A stretch of DNA of 5,150 bases from Halobacteroidaceae bacterium. Its GTDB lineage: Bacteria; Bacillota; Halanaerobiia; B1SED10-174. Positions 1 through 5,053 of the stretch are shown in pieces. Position 1 is the stretch's first letter. The number at the start of each line of letters is the position of its first letter. The stretch covers positions 1-5,150 of the forward strand of contig PUKG01000242.1 of the NCBI GenBank assembly GCA_003550445.1. The letters run 5' to 3'. A model generated the notes under the pieces. That model was not told the origin of the DNA. It saw only the letters and a program-made list of their open reading frames with translations, and searched no databases. Made by a program: the position numbers and the translations under genes.

Positions 1-815
1 CCATCAAGGTAATGGATGACCAGGGGTTAATCTGGACGGATTACCTTATTGATGCCATGCTGCACATGGGTGATTATGCATATGACCACGGAAATTCAAT
101 AGTTGCCAATATGAGTATTGGCGGTCGAGGATATAGCCTTGCTTTTAAGGATGCTATTGACTATGCTTCTGAGCAGGGAGTGCTCCTGGTTACCTCAGCG
201 GGAAATGCATACAAGCGGGTTTTAAGCTATCCCAGCGCATATAATGGGGTTCTTTCAGTAGCTGCAATTAATGCCCGGAGAGAAAAAGCGGATTTCTCCA
301 CTGAAGGATGGTGGAACTCTGTTGCAGCACCGGGAGTTAAAATTCTCTCCACTTATCCCGGAAATGGTTATGTTTTTATGCAGGGAACTTCCATGGCTTC
401 ACCCCATGTTGCCGGGGCTGTTGGCCTCCTTCTCTCTCATTTAGGCCCAATGGATCCAGTAGAAATAATTAATCGTGTGCAGCAAACCGCTATGGGTGAT
501 ACTTTTACCGAGGAATTTGGATACGGGATCCTGGATGTTTATGCCCTGCTTACCGAAACAGTTGAGCCTCGTTATGGTAAAATCTTTGTCCAGAGCGATG
601 TTCCCTACGGCCTTGTTACTGTATTTGACACTGATGGGAATATGGTCCATTTTGGTGCAACCGGAATTGAGAATACCCATATTTTCCACACTGTTGACCC
701 TGGCGAATATGAAGTTACTCTTTCTTATAATTATCAAATCAGAGATAGGAAAACAGTAGAAGTTGAGCTGGGGGAGGAAACCCTGGTTGAACTTTTTGTC
801 TACCCTGGAAAGTAG
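1..815 (+). CDS. Subtilisin-family (S8) serine protease, C-terminal part, 5' end outside window
   Basis: This is an endopeptidase of the subtilase family. The reading frame is open from the left edge (residues IKV precede the first in-window Met at 12), so that ATG is internal and the Asp and His of the catalytic triad lie upstream, unseen. Visible landmarks are the core strand ending NMSIGG, the oxyanion-hole Asn in SAGN (codon 204-206), and the nucleophile Ser in GTSMASPHVAG (codon 390-392), which is the family signature. After the catalytic domain ends near FGYGILDVYALL, about 85 residues form a predicted beta-sandwich (DVPYGLVTVFD to DPGEYEVTLSY), resembling carboxypeptidase-regulatory-like or PEGA-type appendages often found on exported proteins. 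Export is therefore plausible, but the signal peptide cannot be seen. The gene ends at its own terminator, so it is probably not cotranscribed with the next gene. Family assignment is firm; substrate and localisation are unknown. Confidence 0.95.
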   Translation, partial: IKVMDDQGLIWTDYLIDAMLHMGDYAYDHGNSIVANMSIGGRGYSLAFKDAIDYASEQGVLLVTSAGNAYKRVLSYPSAYNGVLSVAAINARREKADFSTEGWWNSVAAPGVKILSTYPGNGYVFMQGTSMASPHVAGAVGLLLSHLGPMDPVEIINRVQQTAMGDTFTEEFGYGILDVYALLTETVEPRYGKIFVQSDVPYGLVTVFDTDGNMVHFGATGIENTHIFHTVDPGEYEVTLSYNYQIRDRKTVEVELGEETLVELFVYPGK

Positions 816-818
816 AAG

Positions 819-848
819 AAAAAGGCCTGCTCCGGCAGGCCTTTTTTT
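819..848 (+). terminator. Rho-independent terminator of the S8 protease gene
   Basis: A perfect 12-bp stem (AAAAAGGCCTGC at 819-830 against GCAGGCCTTTTT at 835-846) closes a TCCG tetraloop and runs into a seven-T tract at 842-848. It begins 3 nt after the protease stop codon. The A-run on the left arm could also allow some activity in the other direction, but no minus-strand gene is seen that would need it. Confidence 0.95.
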
Positions 849-982
849 GTACCCGGGAGGTTTTTTGGAATAAAATTCAAACTTCAGGATTTAAATTTGC
901 TAATTTTTTGGGGAAAACTGCTTTTTTTTTGTGAATTCTATAGGGATACTACAAGAAAAAATGAATTCCTATAAAAAAAAGA

Positions 983-1017
983 TCCGGTAAAAGGATAGGT
1001 GAATACCAATTTCCGGA
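983..1017. repeat. Bulged inverted repeat / hairpin in intergenic DNA
   Basis: TCCGG (983-987) pairs with CCGGA (1013-1017). After a single-T bulge, AAA (989-991) pairs with TTT (1010-1012), and an inner GGT-GAAT-ACC hairpin sits at 998-1007. No T-tract follows, so it does not look like a terminator. It could be RNA structure if the region is transcribed, or a protein binding site. No known riboswitch or RNA family is recognised. Confidence 0.4.
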
Positions 1018-1019
1018 GA

Positions 1020-1033
1020 GGGAAAATTTTCCC
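1020..1033. repeat. 14-bp perfect palindrome
   Basis: GGGAAAATTTTCCC is a perfect dyad with no spacer, which suits a dimeric DNA-binding protein better than an RNA hairpin because no loop is left. It lies about 280 bp upstream of the promoter of the stalk/BsuPI gene, far for a classical operator. In AT-rich DNA part of this symmetry can arise by chance. No regulator can be named. Confidence 0.4.
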
Positions 1034-1277
1034 CGAGAAGGTTGATAGAGTTTTTTTCTTGAGCAAAAGTGGCGGATATCTTTTTATCGAATTGAAGCTC
1101 TAGCTTAATTCACAACAAACTAAAGAGGAGAAAAATCAGGTCCTAAATATAATTTAAGGTTTTTGGAACAAAAACTTTCTCCTTGCTTAAATTTTTTCTT
1201 TTTGGCTTGAAGGTTTTGAGTTTTGTGAAATTTGTTCTCGTGAAAAGAATTAAATCGACTAAAAGCGTTATTCCTCA

Positions 1278-1306
1278 TTGTTCTTACAACAGAAAAGGGT
1301 TATAAT
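1278..1306 (+). promoter_or_regulatory. Sigma-A-type promoter for the stalk/BsuPI gene
   Basis: A perfect -10 box TATAAT (1301-1306) lies 17 bp downstream of a partial -35 box TTGTTC (1278-1283, three of six consensus matches). Transcription would begin near 1313, giving a very short leader of about 17 nt that begins just before the ribosome binding site at 1317. The -10 match and ideal spacing make this the best promoter in the window, though the -35 is weak and an activator could help. Confidence 0.6.
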
Positions 1307-1329
1307 TAATATAATTGGAGGTGTTAAAA

Positions 1330-2088
1330 ATGGGCAAAAAAATATTTTTAGGGTTTATTATAATAGCCATTGTCGTTGGCCTTTCATCTAGTCTTTTGGC
1401 TGCTGATTTATATCTTGACGGGAGAAGAATATCTACCGATGTTAAGCCCCTGGAGATTGATGGGAGGATTTTCGTTCCCCTTGAAGAAATCACGGACTAC
1501 TTTGATATCGATCTCAACTGGAATGTGACGGGGAAACAGGTAAGGGGAAGAGTTGGGGGAAATAACTTTGTTATTGACAGGCCAATCATCGTCCACGGTT
1601 ATCTAATGGTTTCCCTGGCATTTCTTGAAGATTATGTTAATTTGTACACTAGCTGGGACCAAAGGAGAGGGATCATTGATATTGAAAGGAAAGAGGTTTC
1701 TCCTCCATCCCGAGATGTCCGGGGGGTTTTTGTAACAATTGATACCGATCGTTCCAGCTACCGGTACGGTGATCATATTGCAGTTTCAATGGTTATTTTC
1801 AATAAATCCGATCGGTCGGTAGAGCTGGATTTCAGCACAGGAAAAACCCATGACCTGATAATGAGGAGGGGTGGACGTGTAGTCTGGCAGTGGTCCCAGG
1901 ATAAATCTTTTACCCAGGCCTTCCAGACCAAAAGGATGGACCCATATGAAATATGGGTTGAAACTTTCCTGATTCCAACGAACCAGATCAGAACCTTTGT
2001 GACGGGAAACTACACCCTTGAAGGAAAACTTACTACCTACAGGGATGAAATAAGCAGCAAAGATTTAACTATTAATATAAGCAGGTAA
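1330..2088 (+). CDS. Secreted protein: copper amine oxidase N-terminal-like stalk domain + BsuPI domain
   Basis: A 252-residue exported protein of unproven function. The start at ATG 1330 is chosen because GGAGGTG (1317-1323) sits 6 nt upstream; the in-frame TTG at 1315 would place that site inside the gene. Residues 1-24 are a signal peptide: MGKK, a hydrophobic core, and likely cleavage after Ala24 or Ala25. Residues 26-118 match the Cu_amine_oxidN1 stalk-like family (LYLDGRR, IDGRIFVPLEEI, VHGYLMVSLAFL, GIIDI), usually a non-catalytic cell-surface module. Residues 133-250 match the BsuPI family (VFNKSDRSVELDFSTGKTHD pattern, then VVWQWSQDKSFTQAF). The founding BsuPI protein of Bacillus subtilis is an inhibitor of an intracellular subtilisin. 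The gene upstream here is itself a subtilase, so an inhibitor or regulator of that protease is possible, but many BsuPI-domain proteins have no known target. The gene stands alone between its own promoter and terminator. Confidence 0.85.
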   Translation: MGKKIFLGFIIIAIVVGLSSSLLAADLYLDGRRISTDVKPLEIDGRIFVPLEEITDYFDIDLNWNVTGKQVRGRVGGNNFVIDRPIIVHGYLMVSLAFLEDYVNLYTSWDQRRGIIDIERKEVSPPSRDVRGVFVTIDTDRSSYRYGDHIAVSMVIFNKSDRSVELDFSTGKTHDLIMRRGGRVVWQWSQDKSFTQAFQTKRMDPYEIWVETFLIPTNQIRTFVTGNYTLEGKLTTYRDEISSKDLTINISR

Positions 2089-2101
2089 TTGCATTATCGC
2101 T

Positions 2102-2146
2102 AAAAAACCTCTTTAACCCAGCAATGGGCGAAGGAGGTTTTTTATT
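2102..2146 (+). terminator. Rho-independent terminator of the stalk/BsuPI gene
   Basis: AAAAAACCTC (2102-2111) pairs with GAGGTTTTTT (2134-2143). The stem continues through a T-G wobble and TT/AA, and is capped by a CCCA/TGGG stem around a GCAA (GNRA-type) tetraloop at 2121-2124. The T-run of the right arm serves as the U-tract. It starts 13 nt after the stop codon and separates this gene from the lipid A operon. Confidence 0.9.
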
Positions 2147-2148
2147 CT

Positions 2149-2170
2149 AGAAAACAGATCCCTGTTTTCT
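2149..2170. repeat. Second hairpin directly behind the terminator
   Basis: AGAAAACAG (2149-2157) and CTGTTTTCT (2162-2170) form a perfect 9-bp stem around an ATCC loop. Only TTGTTC follows, so it lacks a good U-tract. It may be a back-up terminator for the preceding gene or a binding site upstream of lpxC. Confidence 0.45.
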
Positions 2171-2275
2171 TTGTTCAATAGGACTTATGCCAGTTGTACT
2201 TTTCCCCCATTATGCAGGAAATATAAAGCTTCTTCTTGAAATATAACATAGTCTGAACAAGACTGGGGTGAAGGA
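2171..2275 (+). promoter_or_regulatory. Leader region of the lipid A operon; promoter presumed, not resolved
   Basis: A promoter for the lpx genes should lie here because a strong terminator lies just upstream and lpxC follows. TATAAA (2222-2227) and TATAAC (2242-2247) are possible -10 boxes, but neither has a convincing -35 box at 16-18 bp; TTGTAC (2194-2199) is 22 bp from the first. A 7-bp inverted pair, TTGTTCA (2171-2177) and TGAACAA (2254-2260), brackets the region and may be chance. The ribosome binding site for lpxC is GGGGTG (2265-2270), 5 nt before the ATG. Confidence 0.35.
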
Positions 2276-3097
2276 ATGTTAGTTAGACGGGGCCAGCAGC
2301 ATACCCTTGAGAATACAGTAAAAATAAAGGGCCGAGGTCTCCATACAGGGGGCCCGGTTTCTGTTACCATAAAACCTGCTCCAGAGGATAGCGGTTTTGT
2401 TTTTTGCAGAAAAGACCTCCCCGGGGAGCAGTGCTTTAAAGCGGGGCCTGATAAGGTAGTGGACACAAACCGTTCAACCACACTGGGAGAAGGAAAATGC
2501 AGGGTTGGAACTGTTGAGCATTTTTTTGCTGCAGTAGCAGTACTGAAACTGGACAACCTGATTGTGGAAATTGATGGCCCTGAAATGCCAATCCTTGACG
2601 GCAGCCCTTATCCTTTTTTTATTGAATTAAAAAAAGGTGGGAAAAAAAAGCAAGAAGCTTCCCGTCTCTGGCGGAAAATCGAGGAACCTTTATTTTTCCG
2701 GGATTGTTTTTCTTCTATTGTAGCCCTTCCCGCTGAGGGTTTTCGAGTAACCTATGTTTTTATTGCGCCGCCTCCTATAGGTCATCAGGCCCTGGATCGG
2801 GAAGAGAACTGGGAAGAGCTTCTGCCTGCAAGGACTTTCGGGTGGGAAGAAGAGGCTAAAGAGTTGAAGAAAAGGGGACTTGCTCGGGGAGGGAGTGAAG
2901 AATGCGCAATTATTTTCCGACAGGGGGAAGAGGCTCCTCCTTACCGGGTTCCCAACGAACCGGTTGTGCATAAAGCCCTTGATCTTATAGGAGACCTGGC
3001 ACTTTACAGGCCTGTATTGGGCCATTTTATTGCTGTTCGGGCGGGACACAAACTCCACAATCAACTTGCCCGGGAATTACAGGCAGGGGAGGGTTAA
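2276..3097 (+). CDS. lpxC: UDP-3-O-acyl-N-acetylglucosamine deacetylase
   Basis: This cytosolic zinc enzyme removes the acetyl group from UDP-3-O-acyl-GlcNAc, the committed step of lipid A synthesis. Conserved features are GRGLHTGGPV (19-28), the TNRSTTLGE strand (64-72), and TVEHFFAA with general base Glu81 and zinc ligand His82. ILDGSP (106-111), ARTFGW with Thr187, HKALDLIGDL with zinc ligands His232 and Asp236, and AGHKLHN with catalytic His258 follow. All key residues of the E. coli enzyme (Glu78, His79, Thr191, His238, Asp242, His265) have counterparts. At 273 residues it is somewhat shorter than the roughly 305 of E. coli, mainly at the C-terminus. The segment at 119-125 is unusually lysine-rich (KKGGKKK), encoded by runs of seven and eight A. 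It is the first gene of the lpx operon; its stop is followed by only AAA before the next start. Identification is firm. Confidence 0.97.
   Translation: MLVRRGQQHTLENTVKIKGRGLHTGGPVSVTIKPAPEDSGFVFCRKDLPGEQCFKAGPDKVVDTNRSTTLGEGKCRVGTVEHFFAAVAVLKLDNLIVEIDGPEMPILDGSPYPFFIELKKGGKKKQEASRLWRKIEEPLFFRDCFSSIVALPAEGFRVTYVFIAPPPIGHQALDREENWEELLPARTFGWEEEAKELKKRGLARGGSEECAIIFRQGEEAPPYRVPNEPVVHKALDLIGDLALYRPVLGHFIAVRAGHKLHNQLARELQAGEG
3085..3093 (+). promoter_or_regulatory. Ribosome binding site deciding the TTG start of the fabZ-like gene
   Basis: AGGGGAGGG contains a full GGAGG core (3088-3092) 8 nt before TTG 3101, inside the last codons of lpxC. The in-frame stop at 3095-3097 rules out any earlier start, and there is no in-frame ATG before the conserved catalytic His, so TTG is the only reasonable start. 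Confidence 0.8.
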
Positions 3098-3100
3098 AAA

Positions 3101-3454
3101 TTGGAAGAGAAATGCATTAAGGTGATAAAAGGAAAAGAAGCCTGCAGTCTAATAAATTTTTCCACTGAAGAACCAGTTTTTGCTGGTCATTTTCCCGAGT
3201 TTCCTGTATTGCCCGGGGTCCTATTGCTTGACCTTTTGGGCCGCCTTGCCATCAAAACCCTGGGGAAACCTCCTGAAAACACAGTGATTAAAGAATTGAA
3301 TAAAGTCCGGTTCCGGCAGCAGGTCCAACCCGGAGATACAATTGAACTGGAAACCAGGGTTTTAGCCCCTAACCTGGTTAGAGGCTGGGGATTAAAAGGT
3401 GGGCGGGTAGTTCTGGAAGCGGAATTTTTGTTGCAGGAGGCAGAAAATGAGTAG
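3101..3454 (+). CDS. fabZ: FabZ/FabA-family hotdog protein, short and atypical (3-hydroxyacyl-ACP dehydratase-like)
   Basis: A hotdog-fold protein in the place fabZ normally occupies between lpxC and lpxA. FabZ dehydrates 3-hydroxyacyl-ACP to the trans-2-enoyl form and so competes with LpxA for substrate. Visible motifs are the catalytic loop AGHFPEFPVLPG with His30, the central helix LLLDLLGRLA, and KVRFRQQVQPGDTIEL (68-83). Two features are unusual. It has only 117 residues against about 140-150, lacking the N-terminal PHRYPFLLVDRV-type segment; a stop directly upstream excludes a missed extension. The second catalytic position, 14 residues after the His, is Asp44, as in FabA (His70/Asp84 in E. 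coli), not the Glu of FabZ. The usual EAMAQ motif reads DLLGR. Family membership is secure; dehydratase activity and the fabZ name are provisional, and a second full-length FabZ may exist elsewhere. It overlaps lpxA by 8 nt. Confidence 0.8.
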   Translation: MEEKCIKVIKGKEACSLINFSTEEPVFAGHFPEFPVLPGVLLLDLLGRLAIKTLGKPPENTVIKELNKVRFRQQVQPGDTIELETRVLAPNLVRGWGLKGGRVVLEAEFLLQEAENE

Positions 3455-4250
3455 GAAAATTCACCCCACAGCAATAGTTGAAAAAGGAGCGGTTTTGGCC
3501 GGTGATGTCGAAATTGGCCCCTTTTCGGTTATTGGATCCCAGGTAGAAATTGGAGAGGGCTGTGTAATTGCAAATAATGTTACCATCACCGGCCGGGTAA
3601 AAATGGGACCTGGAAATCATGTTTTCAGCGGGGCAGTTATCGGAACTCCTCCCCAGGATATGAGTTCAGGAATGGATATCCCCACGGGGATTGAAATTGG
3701 CCGGGGTAATATAATTAGGGAATACGTTACCATTCACAGGGCTTCTGAAGAAAACGGCTCCACCCGAATTGGGGATAATAATATGTTAATGGCTTTTGTT
3801 CATGTTGCCCATGATTGCGTTTTGGGGAATGAAATAAATATTGCTAATATGACTGCCCTTGGTGGTCATGTAACAATTGAGGATAGGGTTTTTCTTTCGG
3901 GATACTGCACTTTTCACCAGTTTGTTCGGGTGGGAGAAATGGCAATGGTAGGTTTACAGAGCGTTATTACCCAGGATGTGCCACCTTTCCTTCTGGTTGC
4001 AGGGCAACCAGCAGGAGTTCACAACATAAATGCAGTTGGTCTCAGGCGAAACCGGGTTTCTTCTGAATCAAGGAAGGCCCTGCGCCAGGCTTATAAATAT
4101 CTTTACCGGTCGGGGCTAAACACCACCCAGGCCCTGGAAAAAATCTCTTCTGAGCTAAAAGAATCCCCCGAGTGCAGCCGGATGGTTGATTTCATTAAGG
4201 ATAGTAACCGGGGAATTATAAAAAAAGTAGCGGAGGAAAAGGTTTTATGA
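3447..4250 (+). CDS. lpxA: UDP-N-acetylglucosamine 3-O-acyltransferase
   Basis: This enzyme transfers a 3-hydroxyacyl chain from ACP to UDP-GlcNAc, the first step of lipid A synthesis, as a cytosolic trimer. ATG 3447 follows AGGAGG (3435-3440) by 6 nt. Residues 1 to about 190 are a left-handed beta-helix of hexapeptide repeats (HPTAIV, GPFSVIG, IGEGCVI and so on). The catalytic His122 lies in VAHDCVLGN (E. coli His125). GGHV (His141), FHQF (His157) and QDVPPFLLVAGQPA match E. coli landmarks, and the C-terminal helical domain carries GLRRNRVS and YKYLYRSG. The length of 267 is typical (E. coli 262). At the acyl-chain ruler position, Gly173 of E. coli, this protein has Leu170 (MVGLQS in place of MVGGCS), which suggests a chain shorter than C14. 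The gene overlaps fabZ by 8 nt and lpxI by 4 nt. Confidence 0.97.
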   Translation: MSRKIHPTAIVEKGAVLAGDVEIGPFSVIGSQVEIGEGCVIANNVTITGRVKMGPGNHVFSGAVIGTPPQDMSSGMDIPTGIEIGRGNIIREYVTIHRASEENGSTRIGDNNMLMAFVHVAHDCVLGNEINIANMTALGGHVTIEDRVFLSGYCTFHQFVRVGEMAMVGLQSVITQDVPPFLLVAGQPAGVHNINAVGLRRNRVSSESRKALRQAYKYLYRSGLNTTQALEKISSELKESPECSRMVDFIKDSNRGIIKKVAEEKVL

Positions 4251-5053
4251 AAAAAATTGGGCTCCTTGCCGGCAAAGGAGATATGCCGGGGCTCTGGATA
4301 AAATCGGCCCGGGCAAGGGGATTCGAGGTTTTTGTTATCGCCCTACCCGGAGCAGAAGATCTTGAATCCCAGGCTGATGGTTTCCACCTGCTGAAGAAAA
4401 TTGACTGGGATTATTTTCTCGACCTTTTAAGTGAAAAGGGTATCCAGCAAATTTCGGCGGCCGGACGTTTTGATAAAAAACTTCTTTTTAAAGCCCTGGG
4501 CGACGGAAAAAACCTTTTCCGCCTTTTAGGGGCTGTTCGAAACCGAAGTGAAGAGGAAATAATTAATATCCTTGTTGGGGACCTGGAGAAAAAGGGGATT
4601 AGGTTTCTCCCCCAGAAAGAATTCCTCCAGGATTTTATTCCTCCCAGAGGAATTTTAGCTGGAGAAAACCCTGACAAAAAATTAAAAGGTGACCTGGACT
4701 TTGCTTTTGAACGCGCCCTTCGGCTTAGTGAAATGGGTATCGGGCAAACTGTAGCCGTAAAAGAGGGGGTTGTTGTTGCTGTAGAAGCAATGGAAGGAAC
4801 TGACCGGACCCTGGAAAGGGCAAGGGAGCTTGCAGGAGAAGCCCTGGTTGTGGCCAAGGTGGGCTGGCGAGAAGATTTTCGCAGGATTGAACAGCCAGTT
4901 GTTGGCCCGGATACTGTGGATTTGCTAATAAAAATTAAAGCCCGGGCCCTGGTTTTGGAAGCGGGTCGGGTTATGCTCCTTGATGGTCCCGGACAAATTA
5001 AGAAGGCCGGGCAGAATAATCTTTTGATTGTTGCAGAGGGGGCAGGGGATTGA
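4247..5053 (+). CDS. lpxI: UDP-2,3-diacylglucosamine diphosphatase, LpxI type
   Basis: LpxI (formerly DUF1009) hydrolyses UDP-2,3-diacylglucosamine to lipid X and UMP; it replaces LpxH in alphaproteobacteria and several diderm Firmicutes. The start is ATG 4247, overlapping the lpxA stop in ATGA, with GGAGG (4232-4236) 10 nt upstream. Supporting sequence: the N-terminal IGLLAGKGDMPG (4-15), LPQKEFLQDFIPPRGILAG (121-139), the hallmark VAVEAMEGTDRTLERA (177-192), and VVAKV then QPVVGPDTVDLL near 201-227. Length 268 is normal. In the stretch between these last two, recalled family members read close to P-x-QD-x-RFD-x-P, whereas here it is WREDFRRIEQP (207-217), with Glu for Gln and one extra residue. 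Asp210 is kept. Position between lpxA and lpxB supports the assignment. Confidence 0.95.
   Translation: MKKIGLLAGKGDMPGLWIKSARARGFEVFVIALPGAEDLESQADGFHLLKKIDWDYFLDLLSEKGIQQISAAGRFDKKLLFKALGDGKNLFRLLGAVRNRSEEEIINILVGDLEKKGIRFLPQKEFLQDFIPPRGILAGENPDKKLKGDLDFAFERALRLSEMGIGQTVAVKEGVVVAVEAMEGTDRTLERARELAGEALVVAKVGWREDFRRIEQPVVGPDTVDLLIKIKARALVLEAGRVMLLDGPGQIKKAGQNNLLIVAEGAGD
5035..5042 (+). promoter_or_regulatory. Ribosome binding site deciding the TTG start of lpxB
   Basis: AGAGGGGG, within the end of lpxI, lies 7 nt upstream of TTG 5050. No ATG or GTG occurs in the lpxB frame between this site and the conserved GEASGD codons, so TTG is the best start. The start codon overlaps the lpxI stop as TTGA. 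Confidence 0.65.

Larger units (their letters stand above)
849..1277. other. AT-rich intergenic region without a recognisable gene
   Basis: About 430 bp with no reading frame on either strand that combines a start, a ribosome binding site and useful length. The composition is strikingly AT-rich with homopolymers: nine T at 922-930, eight A at 973-980 and seven T at 1051-1057. This is more extreme than in the flanking genes. It contains a bulged hairpin (983-1017), a perfect palindrome (1020-1033), a repeated TGAATTC motif (932-938 and 962-968) and an orphan AAAGAGGAG motif (1122-1130), listed separately. It may be a long regulatory region, an unrecognised small RNA locus or a decayed gene; nothing in the sequence decides between these. 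Confidence 0.6.

Noticed and set aside
441..737. 98-codon minus-strand reading frame inside the protease gene
   Set aside because: It lies wholly opposite a well-supported S8 protease coding sequence, has no recognisable domain or ribosome binding site, and reads as a shadow frame.
922..930. T-run as a terminator
   Set aside because: No stable GC-rich stem precedes these nine T residues, and the protease gene already has a strong terminator upstream.
849..1300. Insertion sequence or CRISPR remnant in the AT-rich gap
   Set aside because: No terminal inverted repeats, transposase fragment, target duplication or regularly spaced longer repeats were found; the repeats present are only 7-14 bp.
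1315..1329. TTG at 1315 as the start of the stalk/BsuPI gene
   Set aside because: It would put the GGAGGTG ribosome binding site inside the gene and add five residues before a normal signal peptide; ATG 1330 fits far better.
2194..2227. TTGTAC / TATAAA as the lpx operon promoter
   Set aside because: The 22-bp spacing is too long for a standard sigma-A promoter, so it was not called as a resolved site.
2185..2556. 123-codon minus-strand reading frame over the lpxC start
   Set aside because: It overlaps conserved lpxC codons on the other strand, has low-complexity Ser/Pro-rich sequence and no family resemblance.
4411..4857. 148-codon minus-strand reading frame inside lpxI
   Set aside because: Its Ser/Arg-rich composition is typical of an antisense shadow of a Glu/Leu-rich gene, and lpxI is firmly identified on the + strand.
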